This document shows, piece after piece, positions 45,994 through 55,521 of a stretch of 64,000 nucleotides of DNA. Location: assembly GCA_964632505.1 (NCBI GenBank), contig CAZWCE010000002.1, forward strand, positions 1 to 64,000. Reading direction: 5' to 3'. Both the position numbers and the translations under genes were made by a program. The stretch is from CAZWCE01 sp964632505. GTDB lineage: Bacteria; Planctomycetota; Planctomycetia; Pirellulales; Thermoguttaceae. How positions within the stretch are numbered: the first letter of the stretch is position 1; the number at the start of each line of letters is the position of its first letter. Under the pieces are notes generated by a model that saw nothing but the letters and a program-made list of their open reading frames with translations, was not told the DNA's origin and made no database searches.

Positions 45994-47898
45994 ATGATTC
46001 CCTCAGTCCTTTTTCGGATCTTCCCCACCATGACCGACTCGAAAGAACAAAAAACCGTTCTCTCCGCAAGCGAAATCCAAGAAACCAAGCTGATGTATCG
46101 TCTGTCGTTGGCGATGACGTTCGTGGCGGCGATTTTCTGCGTTTCCCTGGCCGTATTGATGGCGGTCACCTACTTCGGGCAAGTGGCCAAGAATCCATCG
46201 GAGAATCCTCTGCGGATGGAATTGCAGGAGAAACTGGCCGAGGATCCCCGCAATGAGTCGCTGAAGGAACAAATACGCGAATACGACCTGGCCCAACGTG
46301 CCGAGTATTTTCGTCGATTGCGCATCATCCGCCAGGGCGGCGTGTTATTGCTCGTCGGAGCGATCGTACTTTTTCTCAGTGCCCGCTTCGCCGTCACCTT
46401 GAATCGCAAATTGCCGGTTCCCGATGAGCCGTCTCCGGAAAAGGATCGCCAAGAGCAGGAGATTTTCGCTCGCGGCGGATTGCTCGCGTCGGGTTTGCTG
46501 TTGACGTTATCGATCGGCATGGTCCTGGGAATGCTGCTGAACGACTATTCCGAAATGAACAATGTGCTCTCGCAAATCGCGGCGAAAGCCCCGCGGGAGC
46601 CCTCCGGTTCCGGTGGAGGGGCTCCGGGAGAAGAATCTTCCAACGGCACCGGCTCAACCGTCGAGGAAACCAAGGAGGTCGAACCCTACGCGGAGGCCTA
46701 TACGAAATACTGGACGACCTTCCGCGGTCCGCACGGCTCGGGGATCTCGCATTTCGACGATGTCCCCACCACCTGGGACGCCGCCACCGGTCGGGGCGTG
46801 CTCTGGAAAACGGCGGTCCCGCTCCCGGGGAACAATTCCCCGGTCGTCTGGGACGATCAAATCTTCCTCTCCGGAGCCACCGAAGAAAAACGCATGGTCT
46901 ACTCCTTCGATGCCGAGACCGGCGAGTTGCTCTGGGAAGTCGAAGCCCCCGGCACGCCGCAGAGCACGATGGAACCGCCCCCCACGATGGAGGATACCGG
47001 CTTCGCCGCCCCGACCATGGCGGTGGACGGACACCGCGCTTACGCGATCTTCGCCAACGGCGATGTGGTGGCGGTCAGCCATGGCGGTGAGGTCGTTTGG
47101 AGCCGCAGTTTGGGCATTCCGGAGAGCGCCTACGGGTACGCCGCCTCCCTAACCTATTTAAAGGACCGCGTGATCATCCAATACGATCAGGGAGACGGTT
47201 CAGGCGATCACGTTTCGCGCCTCCTCGCGCTCGACGGCCCGTCGGGCGACGAGGTCTGGAATACGGTTCGAAAGGAGATGCCCAACACCTGGCCTTCGCC
47301 GATCGTGACTTATGTGAATGACCAGCCGCAGATCATCACCGCGGGCGATCCGTGGGTCATCGCCTACAATCCGGAAAGCGGTGAAGAGATCTGGCGTTGC
47401 GATTGTCTGGAAGGCGACATCGGTCCGACGCCGATCGAGCATGAAAACGTCGTGTATGTCGCCAATGAATTCCCGCAACTGACCGCCATCGACGCGACCG
47501 GGCAGGGCGATGTCACCGAAACCCACATCCTCTGGACCGGCGATTACAGCCTCCCCGACTCCTGCAGTCCCCTGGCGGTGGAAAATCAACTTTTCACCCT
47601 CGCTTCCTATGGTTTTTTCACGTGCTACGGCATCGAGGAACAAGACTTTCTCTGGGAATGGGAATACGATGGCGAAGAGGCAGCCTCCTATTACTCCTCC
47701 CCCTCTTTCGCCGCCGGGCACATCTACCTGTTCGCCATCGACGGGCGGAGCTTCATTCTTCAACCCGGCGAGGAGGGGGCGGAATTGGTCGAGCAAGGGA
47801 ACCTCGGGGAGGAATGCGTGACCAGCCCGGCGTTCCAACCCGGGCGCATTTACATTCGCGGCAAGGAACACCTTTTCTGCTTGGGAAAGAAAGAGTGA
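45994..47898 (+). CDS. PQQ-like beta-propeller protein with N-terminal membrane segments
   Basis: A 634-residue protein. Three hydrophobic segments (about 37-60, 112-130 and 165-185) are followed by a linker rich in G/S/E and then a PQQ-like propeller (about 245-634), with the planctomycete start YWTTFRGPHGSGISHFDDVPTTWD and blade motifs (FDAETGELLWEVEAPG, YNPESGEEIWRC). It begins seven bases after the preceding stop, so is translated from the same mRNA; ATG at 46030 is an alternative start. It may tether the propeller to the other membrane components of the operon. Confidence 0.82.
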   Translation: MIPSVLFRIFPTMTDSKEQKTVLSASEIQETKLMYRLSLAMTFVAAIFCVSLAVLMAVTYFGQVAKNPSENPLRMELQEKLAEDPRNESLKEQIREYDLAQRAEYFRRLRIIRQGGVLLLVGAIVLFLSARFAVTLNRKLPVPDEPSPEKDRQEQEIFARGGLLASGLLLTLSIGMVLGMLLNDYSEMNNVLSQIAAKAPREPSGSGGGAPGEESSNGTGSTVEETKEVEPYAEAYTKYWTTFRGPHGSGISHFDDVPTTWDAATGRGVLWKTAVPLPGNNSPVVWDDQIFLSGATEEKRMVYSFDAETGELLWEVEAPGTPQSTMEPPPTMEDTGFAAPTMAVDGHRAYAIFANGDVVAVSHGGEVVWSRSLGIPESAYGYAASLTYLKDRVIIQYDQGDGSGDHVSRLLALDGPSGDEVWNTVRKEMPNTWPSPIVTYVNDQPQIITAGDPWVIAYNPESGEEIWRCDCLEGDIGPTPIEHENVVYVANEFPQLTAIDATGQGDVTETHILWTGDYSLPDSCSPLAVENQLFTLASYGFFTCYGIEEQDFLWEWEYDGEEAASYYSSPSFAAGHIYLFAIDGRSFILQPGEEGAELVEQGNLGEECVTSPAFQPGRIYIRGKEHLFCLGKKE

Positions 47899-47902
47899 CG
47901 AA

Positions 47903-50257
47903 GTGAAAATGATGCTTCAAACCACCATCGATCTGACGCCCGTCGATCAGTGGATCGAACAGTACGGCACCGGTAAGGAGTCGCTGATTCCGCTGCTCCA
48001 GAAGATCCAATCGCATTATCGTTATCTTCCGGAGGAAGTGCTGCGTTATCTGTGCGATCGCACGCAGAACACCCCCAGCGAGGTGATCGGCGTCTCGACC
48101 TTCTATAGCCAGTTCCGCCACGAACCGGTCGGCGAGCACATGATCAACGTCTGCACCGGCACCGCCTGCCACGTCAAAGGCGCGGGTCTGGTCCACGACG
48201 CATTCCTTCAACACCTGGGCATCACGGCCGGGAAGGATACCGACCAGGACAAGAAGTTCACCGTGCAGAAAGTGGCCTGCCTGGGTTGCTGTACGCTCGC
48301 GCCGGTAGTGCAGATCGATCAAGCGACCTACGGCCATCTCCGTCCCTCGATGATCCCGGACGTCATGGACGACTTCCTCCATCGAGCCTCCGAGAAGACG
48401 CATCGGCAACCGGCGATCATCACACCGGAACAAGAGGTCGGAGAAATTCGCATCGGCCTGGGGTCCTGCTGCCAGGCACAAGGCAGCGCGCAGGTCCGCG
48501 ACGCGGTGAACGAGGTCCTCGCCGAAACCCAAACGCCCGCTCGGGTCAAACGTGTCGGATGCGTCGGGATGTGCCACCAGACGCCGCTGTTGGAACTGGT
48601 CGAAAAGGGGCAATCCTACCTTTACGCGAAGGTACAGCCGGAAGATGTCCGCTCGATCATCCTCGATCGTTTCCAGCCGACTCGCTTCACGCAGCGCTGG
48701 GGGAATCGTCTGAACCGATGGCTCGAACGGCTCTGGTCCGATGAGATCGGCGATGCCAGCAAAGCCCGATTCATCGAACCTCGCGAACAACCGGTCTGTT
48801 CCTTCTTGAGTCGGCAGGTGAATCTCGCCACCGAGTTCTGCGGAGAGATCGACCCGAAAGATACCGAGGAATACCGCAGCTACGGCGGTTTTCAGTCTCT
48901 CCACCGTGCCATGGAACTCACGCCGCAACAGCTCATCGACGAAGTGCAGGCCTCGGGGTTGCGGGGACGCGGCGGCGGCGGGTTCCCGACCTACCGCAAG
49001 TGGGAGATGGTGGCCCAGGCCGAAAGTGATCAGAAATACATCATTTGCAACGGCGACGAAGGCGATCCCGGCGCTTTCATGGATCGCATGCTCCTGGAAT
49101 CGTTTCCCTACCGAATTCTCGAGGGAATGATCATCGCCGCCCGAGCCGTGGGGGCGACTCAAGGATACCTGTACATCCGTGCCGAATACCCCCTCGCCGT
49201 GCAGCGGATCAACGAAGCCCTCGATGCCTGCTACCGAGAAGGCTACCTGGGAGACGATATCCTCGGGAGCGGGTTCTCGTTGGACTTGAAAGTCAAGGAA
49301 GGGGCCGGCGCGTTCGTCTGCGGTGAGGAAACGGCCCTTTTGGAATCGATCGAAGGACGACGGGGCATGCCCCAACTTCGGCCACCTTATCCGTCCGAAT
49401 CGGGACTCTACGGAAAGCCGACGCTGGTGAACAACGTGGAATCGTACGCCCTCGTTTCCTGGATTCTGAAAAACGGCGGTCGCGCGTTCGGACGGTTCGG
49501 CACCCTCGAAAGCCGAGGGACCAAAGTCTTCGCGCTGGCCGGAAAGATCGAACGCGGCGGTTTGATCGAAGTCCCCATGGGCATCACGATGCGGGAGATC
49601 GTCGAAGAGATCGGTGGCGGAGTCGCCGGTGGGAAAACGTTCAAGGCGGTCCAGATCGGCGGTCCCTCGGGCGGCTGCGTCCCGGCGGAGCTGGCCGATA
49701 TCTCGGTCGATTTCGAATCACTCTCCGAGGTCGGCGCGATCATGGGCTCCGGCGGATTGGTCGTCCTCGATGAAGACGATTGCATGGTCGACATCGCCCG
49801 CTACTTCCTCCAATTCACTCAGGAACAATCGTGCGGAAAGTGCACCTTTTGCCGCGTGGGAACGCGACGGATGCTCGATATCCTCGATCGCATTTGCGCA
49901 GGCGAAGGGAAAAAGGACGACCTGGAAAAACTGGAATCCCTCGCCCAAAGCATCACGTTGGGGAGCCTCTGTGGACTGGGGAAGACGGCGCCGAATCCGA
50001 TTCTTTCCACCTTGAAATTTTTCCGCCGGGAGTACGAAGCCCACCTCGAGGGACGCTGTCCGGCGGGAAAATGTCCCGATTTGATCGAATATGTCGTCAA
50101 CGACAAGTGCACCGGATGCACCTTGTGCGCGCAGACATGTCCGGTCGACGCGGTCGCCTCCGTGCCGTATCGCCCACACCGGATCGATCCTGAGACATGC
50201 ACCCGCTGCAACGCCTGCCGTGAAATCTGTCCTTACGAGGCGATCGAAGTGCACTAA
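47903..50257 (+). CDS. NuoE-NuoF-type diaphorase fusion with extra ferredoxin domains
   Basis: A 784-residue flavoprotein combining: NuoE-like [2Fe-2S] thioredoxin fold (1-155, VCTGTACHVKGAG and KVACLGCCTLAP); a second [2Fe-2S] domain (about 180-250, LGSCCQAQG and GCVGMCH); a NuoF core (about 335-690) with FMN loop GRGGGGFPTY near 353, CNGDEGDPGAFMDR and a [4Fe-4S] cluster CGKCTFC near 643; and a C-terminal double ferredoxin (NDKCTGCTLCAQTCP... ending in a second CxxCxxCxxxCP). This is the architecture of NAD(P)H-oxidising subunits of soluble hydrogenases and formate dehydrogenases, but no catalytic partner is present in the operon. GTG at 47903 and ATG at 47909 are both possible starts, 4-10 bases after the preceding stop. 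Confidence 0.93.
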   Translation: MKMMLQTTIDLTPVDQWIEQYGTGKESLIPLLQKIQSHYRYLPEEVLRYLCDRTQNTPSEVIGVSTFYSQFRHEPVGEHMINVCTGTACHVKGAGLVHDAFLQHLGITAGKDTDQDKKFTVQKVACLGCCTLAPVVQIDQATYGHLRPSMIPDVMDDFLHRASEKTHRQPAIITPEQEVGEIRIGLGSCCQAQGSAQVRDAVNEVLAETQTPARVKRVGCVGMCHQTPLLELVEKGQSYLYAKVQPEDVRSIILDRFQPTRFTQRWGNRLNRWLERLWSDEIGDASKARFIEPREQPVCSFLSRQVNLATEFCGEIDPKDTEEYRSYGGFQSLHRAMELTPQQLIDEVQASGLRGRGGGGFPTYRKWEMVAQAESDQKYIICNGDEGDPGAFMDRMLLESFPYRILEGMIIAARAVGATQGYLYIRAEYPLAVQRINEALDACYREGYLGDDILGSGFSLDLKVKEGAGAFVCGEETALLESIEGRRGMPQLRPPYPSESGLYGKPTLVNNVESYALVSWILKNGGRAFGRFGTLESRGTKVFALAGKIERGGLIEVPMGITMREIVEEIGGGVAGGKTFKAVQIGGPSGGCVPAELADISVDFESLSEVGAIMGSGGLVVLDEDDCMVDIARYFLQFTQEQSCGKCTFCRVGTRRMLDILDRICAGEGKKDDLEKLESLAQSITLGSLCGLGKTAPNPILSTLKFFRREYEAHLEGRCPAGKCPDLIEYVVNDKCTGCTLCAQTCPVDAVASVPYRPHRIDPETCTRCNACREICPYEAIEVH

Positions 50258-50337
50258 AGCCGAGATGCTTTTTCAATTTTCCTCCTTGATTCTCCACAGC
50301 CACCGCCCATGGGTGGTGTTCATCGGATCACCTTGCC

Positions 50338-51900
50338 ATGCCGAAATTAACGATCGACGGAAAAGAAATCTCGGTGCCCGAAGGCAGCACGCTGCTCGAT
50401 GCCGCCGAGCAACTGGGAATCGATATTCCCCATCTCTGTTTTCTCAAAGGGGAGAAACCATCGACCTCTTGCTTCGCCTGCGTGGTGAAGCAAGATGGAA
50501 AGGTGGTGCCCTCCTGCGCGACGACGGCTTCCGAGGGCATGATCGTCGAGAGTGAAACGGAAGAGATTCGCCATCTCCGTAAAACTTCGCTGGAATTGCT
50601 TCTGAGCGATCATCTGGGCGATTGCGTGGCGCCTTGCGAGTTCGGCTGTCCGGCGAACATGAATATTCCGGCAATGCTCCGCGCCATCGAGCGAAATGAC
50701 ATGGTTCGGGCGATCGAAGTCGTCAAGCGCGATATCGCTCTTCCATCCGTATTGGGCCGTATCTGTCCCGCGCCTTGCGAGAAAGTTTGTCGCCGCAAGG
50801 ACAAGGATACCCCGATCGCCATCTGCCAGTTGAAACGCTACGTGGGCGACTATCATCTCGGATTGGAATCGCCCTATCAACCGAAGGTCGCTCCCCCGTC
50901 CGACAAGTCCGTCGCGATCGTCGGCGCGGGTTCGACGGGACTTTCGGCGGCTTACTATCTCTCCTCGATGGGACACCAGGTCCACCTCTACGAACGCGAA
51001 GAGCACGCGGGAGGACGGTTACGTGCCATCGACGACGATTTGCTTCCCCACGACGTGCTCGACGCAGAGATCGATTCCGTCCTCAGTCTTCCGATCCACT
51101 GGCACCCGAACGCAGAAATCGAGTTCGAGCAAGCGGCTCTCGATCGATGGCAATCGGAGCACGATGTGGTCCTCCTCGCATGCGGGTCTCTCGAAGAGGG
51201 GCAGATCCGATCCCTGGGCCTCCAACCGGCCAAAAAAGGCATCCAGTGGCAACGCGGCACCTATCAGGCCGGCCGCGAGGGCCTGTTCGCCGCCGGCTCG
51301 GTGATCCGTGGCAAGGGAATGGTGATACGCTGCGTCGCCGACGGCAAGGAGGCGGCCCGGTCGATCGATCACTCCCTCCGAAAAGGCTCGCCGCTCACTC
51401 TTGCTCCTCCCTATTCGGTTCGTCTGAAACGGCTGGACCAAGAGGAACTCGAGCAACTGGCTGCTTCGGCCCAAGAAAGCCCGCGCGACGACCATCCCGA
51501 TGGAGGCATGGAGGAATATTCCGTCGAGGAAGCGGCCGTTCAGTCGGCGCGGTGCTTGCATTGCGATTGTCGGGCCCGCGACGATTGCCGACTCCTGGAA
51601 TACTCCCGCGAATACCAGGCCCGGGTGAACCACTTTCGCGAAAGCGACCGCATGCCGATGGTGATTCGCCGCTCGGGCAATCTGCTTTACGAACCCGGAA
51701 AATGCATTCGCTGCGGGATTTGCGTCACCATTGCGCAAAAGAGAGGTGAGCCACTTGGATTGGCGTTCATCGGGCGGGGATTCGATGTTCGAATCGATGT
51801 TCCGTTCCGGGGCGATCTCGAGGAAGCTTTGAAGCAAACCGCCGCCGAATGCGTAAAGCATTGTCCGACCGCGGCGCTCGAATTCGACCGCGACGACTGA
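50338..51900 (+). CDS. Fe-S flavoprotein: [2Fe-2S] ferredoxin plus reduced GltD-like and NuoG-like domains
   Basis: A 520-residue protein, last gene of the redox operon. The N-terminal [2Fe-2S] ferredoxin (NuoG-type) has C34, C45, C48 and C60. A HxxxC-type Fe-S site follows (DHLGDCVAPC and EFGC). Then comes the GltD-like cap (GRICPAPCEKVCRR) and an FAD Rossmann start (VAIVGAGSTGLSAAYYLSS), rejoined later at LFAAGSVIRGKGMVIR. The separate NAD(P)H-binding subdomain of GltD/NfnB proteins is missing. The C-terminus has more cysteines (CLHCDCRARDDC, CIRCGICV, and a final CVKHCP). With the upstream diaphorase it probably forms a heteromeric enzyme in which NAD(P)H is handled by the NuoF part. No hydrogenase or formate dehydrogenase site. 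Confidence 0.85.
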   Translation: MPKLTIDGKEISVPEGSTLLDAAEQLGIDIPHLCFLKGEKPSTSCFACVVKQDGKVVPSCATTASEGMIVESETEEIRHLRKTSLELLLSDHLGDCVAPCEFGCPANMNIPAMLRAIERNDMVRAIEVVKRDIALPSVLGRICPAPCEKVCRRKDKDTPIAICQLKRYVGDYHLGLESPYQPKVAPPSDKSVAIVGAGSTGLSAAYYLSSMGHQVHLYEREEHAGGRLRAIDDDLLPHDVLDAEIDSVLSLPIHWHPNAEIEFEQAALDRWQSEHDVVLLACGSLEEGQIRSLGLQPAKKGIQWQRGTYQAGREGLFAAGSVIRGKGMVIRCVADGKEAARSIDHSLRKGSPLTLAPPYSVRLKRLDQEELEQLAASAQESPRDDHPDGGMEEYSVEEAAVQSARCLHCDCRARDDCRLLEYSREYQARVNHFRESDRMPMVIRRSGNLLYEPGKCIRCGICVTIAQKRGEPLGLAFIGRGFDVRIDVPFRGDLEEALKQTAAECVKHCPTAALEFDRDD

Positions 51901-52055
51901 TCGAATCGCCGTCCCCTCGCATCCCATGGTGGACTTCGCTAAAATGTCTCTCAGAGACGTTTCTCTTGCGCGACGATAGGACGCTTCCCACGAAAAGTCG
52001 ATCGGAACGACATCCCACCATCCTCTTCGGGGGTTCTACAGAAAAGGAATCGAAC

Positions 52056-54776
52056 ATGCTTGCGACGATGATCGGCATCTGCCTTCTTCAGGCGGTTGCG
52101 GCCGAGGAAGATCTTGCCCATGTGAAAATCAATCCCGTTCCCCGGGCCCATCACGATGTGCTGTTGAAGGAGTGGGATTTTCAAAACGATACCGGAGGCT
52201 GGACCCCGCTTGCGCGAACCGAACTTTTCGCTCAAGAGGGTCGACTCGTGATCGAGGCGACCGGGCACGATCCCTATTTTCTGTACCGCATCCCCGCCGA
52301 GCGAAAGGTGGCCGGTAAGCAAGTGATGAAGATTCGGGCCCGTTGCAATAACGGCGGGACGCTGAGCCTTTATTGGGCGACGACCGCTGAACCCGAGTTA
52401 CGCGAAGCGCGCGTCGTACACGACTCATCGCTCCAACCGGACGACCAGTGGCGAGAGCACGAACTGGTTTTCGATTCCGGTGAAGATCCGGTCGTCGCCT
52501 TCCGAATCGATCCCGGGACGCACGCGGGACGCTTCGAAATCGATTCGCTCCGATGGTGCCGGCGCGTGGAGCATCCGATCTTTGTGACGGAAGTGGAACA
52601 GACGTCGGAAACGGTGGTCTATCATGTTCAAAACGACTCGCTCGATCCGATCACCGCCCGACTGAACGGCCGCTCGATCGATTTCGATCCCGCCCAGCGT
52701 CGCCGATTCGAGATTTCCAAAACCGATCTCTTCCCATCATCTTCCGAGACAACGGCTCCCGCGGTTGCCGGTGCCCGGCTGGAAATCGAAGTCGAAGATT
52801 TCGCCTCCTTCACCCGAACCGCTTTCGTTTGGAACGATCGGGTCGAGATGAGTCATTGGCCGAAACTGAGTGCTTCTTCGGCGGAACTTCTGGTCGCCCC
52901 CGACGGGTCCGGCGGCGTGTTCCGATGGCGAGAAAACCTCGGGAAAGACGGCTCCTCCGACATCGTGGCGACACTGGCCCCGCTGGCCCATCGCGACGGA
53001 AAGCCGGTCGATCTGAACGTGGTCCATCAATCTTCCGATCGGTTGGAACTTCATGGCGAAGATCTTCAATTGATCATTCGTCCTCCCAAGGGACAGCAGG
53101 CGGGAGATGAATTCACATTCGAGATCCGTTCGAACCGTCAAGTGGAAGGTCCCGTCCTGTGCGCGCGAGGAGGGCTGACCGGTGGAATATTCTCGGGGGT
53201 GGAGTATCTCGGACCGCGCGAATGGAGTTCCTCGAAGCTCGATGTGACGACGGAAAAGCACTTGCGGTTTCGGCCACCCGTCTGGTGGTTGACCATGCCG
53301 ATGATGAATGTCGAAACCGAGCGCGGCACCGTGACCTTGCGGTGGCCCGTCCGGAGCATGTTCGAAATTCAGCCGACCTACGCGACACCGAACTTTTTCG
53401 ACGGAACCGACGAGCATCGGATGTCGCTGGAGGGGAAACATCTTCGATGCGCGATCCGAGTAAGTCGGCAGCCGCTGGAGGAGGAAATCTTGCGAACCGT
53501 TCGAGCCATCGAACGAGAGTTTCCTCAGCCGCCTCCCTTGGAAACCGCTCCTCGGGGCGATCGTCGTCAACTCGAATTCTGCCTGAACAGCCTGACCGGT
53601 ATCTTCCAAAACGAAAACGGATGGAGTCACTGCGTGAACCGGGAACGATGGAAGCGTCATCCTTACGGGGACCAGGCCTCGACCATCTGGCGACTGAAGG
53701 AAGCATTAGAGAACCCCGTGGAATTGCTGAAGTTCGACTCCTACGCGTTGATGGGAGGTGCTCATGTCGACAACGAAACAATCTGGTTCGTTCAGAACCA
53801 GGTCGATGATTGGCTCCACCAACGTCGTCGTTATTGCGATCAACTTCTCGAGCGACAGCAACCGGACGGTTCATTCCACTATCGCGGCGAGTACAGCCGG
53901 GGGTTCGCGGTTCCTTCGACGTTGGGAACATGTGCCCGACCGGCGTGGTTTCTGCTGCAGACCGCTCAATACACCGGGAACGAGGATTATCGGAAGGCCG
54001 GTCTGAGGACCCTGGAATTCATGAAGCGTTTTCGGGTGCCTCGTGGCGCTCAGGTGTGGGAGATGCCGCTGCACACGCCCGATTTGCTCGCCAGTGCGTA
54101 TGCCGTTCGCGCTTATGTGCTCGGCCATGCCCTGACCGACCGTGAAGCATGGCTGAAAGAGGCCCGGCGATGGGCGATCACCGGCCTGCCGTTCGTGTAC
54201 TTCTGGAACGCCGACGGGAGAGAGCTTTTCAACAAGCGGAACCCCATGATGCAATACGCCACTACCGGCGTTCTGGGAGCAACAAACTGGAAAGCTCCTT
54301 TCTGGATCGGACGCCCCGTCCAGTGGATCGGAACAGTGTACGCCTATGCTCTATTGGAATTGGCTCCCCACGATACGTCCTACGATTGGAAACGGTTAGC
54401 CGAAGGCATCCTCATCTCTTCCGAATGGCAGCAATATCCCGAAGGCGAGTTCCGGGGCGCTCTGCCGGACTCGATCGATCCGAAAACCGGACAACGCTAT
54501 CCCTGGAACATCAACCCTTGCGCCCTGGTATCCCTCCGACTTCGAGCGACCGGCCGCCCCGATTCTCTCTTCACGGCCCAACAAGGGAAACTCCATCTGG
54601 TGGCGCCTTACCCCATGAAGCTGATTCCGAAAGAAGGGACCGATTCCTCCATCGTTTCCGTCGAGGCGAAAAGGGGCGTTTCCTATCAAATTCTGATCAC
54701 CCGTGCCGGAGAAGATCGGGACGAGATCCGAACGATCGACTCGGTGGGTCTCGATCGTCTTGAAATATCTCCCTGA
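52056..54776 (+). CDS. Large secreted protein with beta-rich region and glycosidase-like helical domain
   Basis: About 906 residues. A short signal peptide (MLATMIGICLLQAVAAEE) is followed by a beta-rich N-terminal half with a carbohydrate-binding-like jelly roll (EWDFQNDTGGWTPLART, TLSLYWATTAEP). The C-terminal half (about 560-860) has repeated helix pairs like (alpha/alpha)6 glycosidases or lyases (QLLERQQPDGSFHYRGEYSR, GTCARPAWFLLQTAQYTGN, WAITGLPFVYFWNADGREL). Catalytic residues cannot be assigned. It could act on polysaccharides together with the sulfatases. AAGGA at 52044-52048 supports the ATG at 52056; the frame extends upstream without family character. Single gene on the plus strand, 155 bases after the redox operon. 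Confidence 0.7.
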   Translation: MLATMIGICLLQAVAAEEDLAHVKINPVPRAHHDVLLKEWDFQNDTGGWTPLARTELFAQEGRLVIEATGHDPYFLYRIPAERKVAGKQVMKIRARCNNGGTLSLYWATTAEPELREARVVHDSSLQPDDQWREHELVFDSGEDPVVAFRIDPGTHAGRFEIDSLRWCRRVEHPIFVTEVEQTSETVVYHVQNDSLDPITARLNGRSIDFDPAQRRRFEISKTDLFPSSSETTAPAVAGARLEIEVEDFASFTRTAFVWNDRVEMSHWPKLSASSAELLVAPDGSGGVFRWRENLGKDGSSDIVATLAPLAHRDGKPVDLNVVHQSSDRLELHGEDLQLIIRPPKGQQAGDEFTFEIRSNRQVEGPVLCARGGLTGGIFSGVEYLGPREWSSSKLDVTTEKHLRFRPPVWWLTMPMMNVETERGTVTLRWPVRSMFEIQPTYATPNFFDGTDEHRMSLEGKHLRCAIRVSRQPLEEEILRTVRAIEREFPQPPPLETAPRGDRRQLEFCLNSLTGIFQNENGWSHCVNRERWKRHPYGDQASTIWRLKEALENPVELLKFDSYALMGGAHVDNETIWFVQNQVDDWLHQRRRYCDQLLERQQPDGSFHYRGEYSRGFAVPSTLGTCARPAWFLLQTAQYTGNEDYRKAGLRTLEFMKRFRVPRGAQVWEMPLHTPDLLASAYAVRAYVLGHALTDREAWLKEARRWAITGLPFVYFWNADGRELFNKRNPMMQYATTGVLGATNWKAPFWIGRPVQWIGTVYAYALLELAPHDTSYDWKRLAEGILISSEWQQYPEGEFRGALPDSIDPKTGQRYPWNINPCALVSLRLRATGRPDSLFTAQQGKLHLVAPYPMKLIPKEGTDSSIVSVEAKRGVSYQILITRAGEDRDEIRTIDSVGLDRLEISP

Positions 54777-54784
54777 GAGGCGCA

Positions 54785-54824
54785 TAAAAAAACGATGCTG
54801 TTCCAAGCGTGAGAACAGCATCGT
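54785..54824 (-). terminator. Strong rho-independent terminator of the lipoprotein gene
   Basis: Perfect 12-bp stem ACGATGCTGTTC (54792-54803) / GAACAGCATCGT (54813-54824) with a nine-base loop and, on the minus strand, a run of seven T. It lies 28 bases beyond the minus-strand lipoprotein stop and also directly after the plus-strand gene (stop 54776). Confidence 0.9.
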
Positions 54825-54852
54825 GTCGCGTCTCTGATCATTCGAACGAGGC

Positions 54853-55266
54853 TTATTCGGTCGTCTTGACATCCAGATCGAATGTATTATTTCCGGGTTC
54901 GATTTCGACCTCGACTTCGGACTCCTCCGCATATTTCGGGGGAATTTCCGCGATGACGGTTTCGTTGCCCTGGTCATCGTACTGAGTGGCATTGATCATC
55001 ACCAGATGTTTTCCGATCATGATGCCGTCCTGCTGTGCCGTGAACATCGCCTCGTAATGGCCGTCGGCGTCGGTGATGCCGATCGACTGAGAACCGCCCT
55101 CGAACTGAGGATCGAATGTGATTTCGACGCCTTCATAAGGCTCGCCATCGATCGTGATGGTGCCTTCGCAATGGGCCATGTTCGGGTTCGTGTTGCATCC
55201 GGCCTGCAACAGCAACGCCAGACCGAGCAGAACCGAGGCCATGAAACAATAATTTCTTTTCTCCAT
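54853..55266 (-). CDS. Small lipoprotein with carboxypeptidase regulatory-like fold
   Basis: A 137-residue lipoprotein: signal helix then lipobox LQAGC (Cys near 24). The mature part is a small beta sandwich (AHCEGTITIDGEPYEGVEIT, GITDADGHYEAMFTA, ending EIEPGNNTFDLDV) like the carboxypeptidase regulatory or transthyretin-like domains often found next to DUF1559 genes in planctomycetes. Same strand and 255 bases after a DUF1559 gene; a terminator between them suggests separate or partly separate transcription. Confidence 0.85.
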   Translation of the reverse strand: MEKRNYCFMASVLLGLALLLQAGCNTNPNMAHCEGTITIDGEPYEGVEITFDPQFEGGSQSIGITDADGHYEAMFTAQQDGIMIGKHLVMINATQYDDQGNETVIAEIPPKYAEESEVEVEIEPGNNTFDLDVKTTE

Positions 55267-55357
55267 GAATGAACGTTCCTTTCACCTCTCCCGAGCAAAA
55301 ACGAGCGTCGCTGTCGGGGAACGAGGTATTGATGATGGAAAGTCGCATCCATAGTGA

Positions 55358-55390
55358 ACCGGTGGCCCTCCCTGAGGTGCGGCCACCGGT
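55358..55390. repeat. 10-bp perfect inverted repeat between the DUF1559 and lipoprotein genes
   Basis: ACCGGTGGCC (55358-55367) and GGCCACCGGT (55381-55390) with a 13-base loop. No T-run follows on either strand. It could be a transcript hairpin in the lipoprotein leader (about 90 bases before its start) or an operator. Confidence 0.5.
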
Positions 55391-55457
55391 CATCCATGTA
55401 GGAAACAAGATGTCACTATTGATGCGACCATGGATTGTAGGGTGGTGAACACGGAAG

Positions 55458-55492
55458 AAAATCGGTTCCCCGTCAAATCGACGAGGGACCGA
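55458..55492 (-). terminator. Terminator-like hairpin after the second DUF1559 gene
   Basis: On the minus strand TCGGTCCCTCGTC pairs with GACGGGGAACCGA (12 of 13 positions, with one G-T pair and one mismatch; loop of five) followed by TTTTCTT. It lies 30 bases past the DUF1559 stop. Confidence 0.7.
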
Positions 55493-55521
55493 ATGATCAA
55501 CCATGGAATTCCGTCACACGA

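Noticed and set aside
47903..51900. A soluble hydrogenase or formate dehydrogenase operon
   Set aside because: Only diaphorase and electron-transfer parts were found; no NiFe, FeFe or molybdopterin catalytic subunit follows, and the next gene encodes an unrelated secreted protein.
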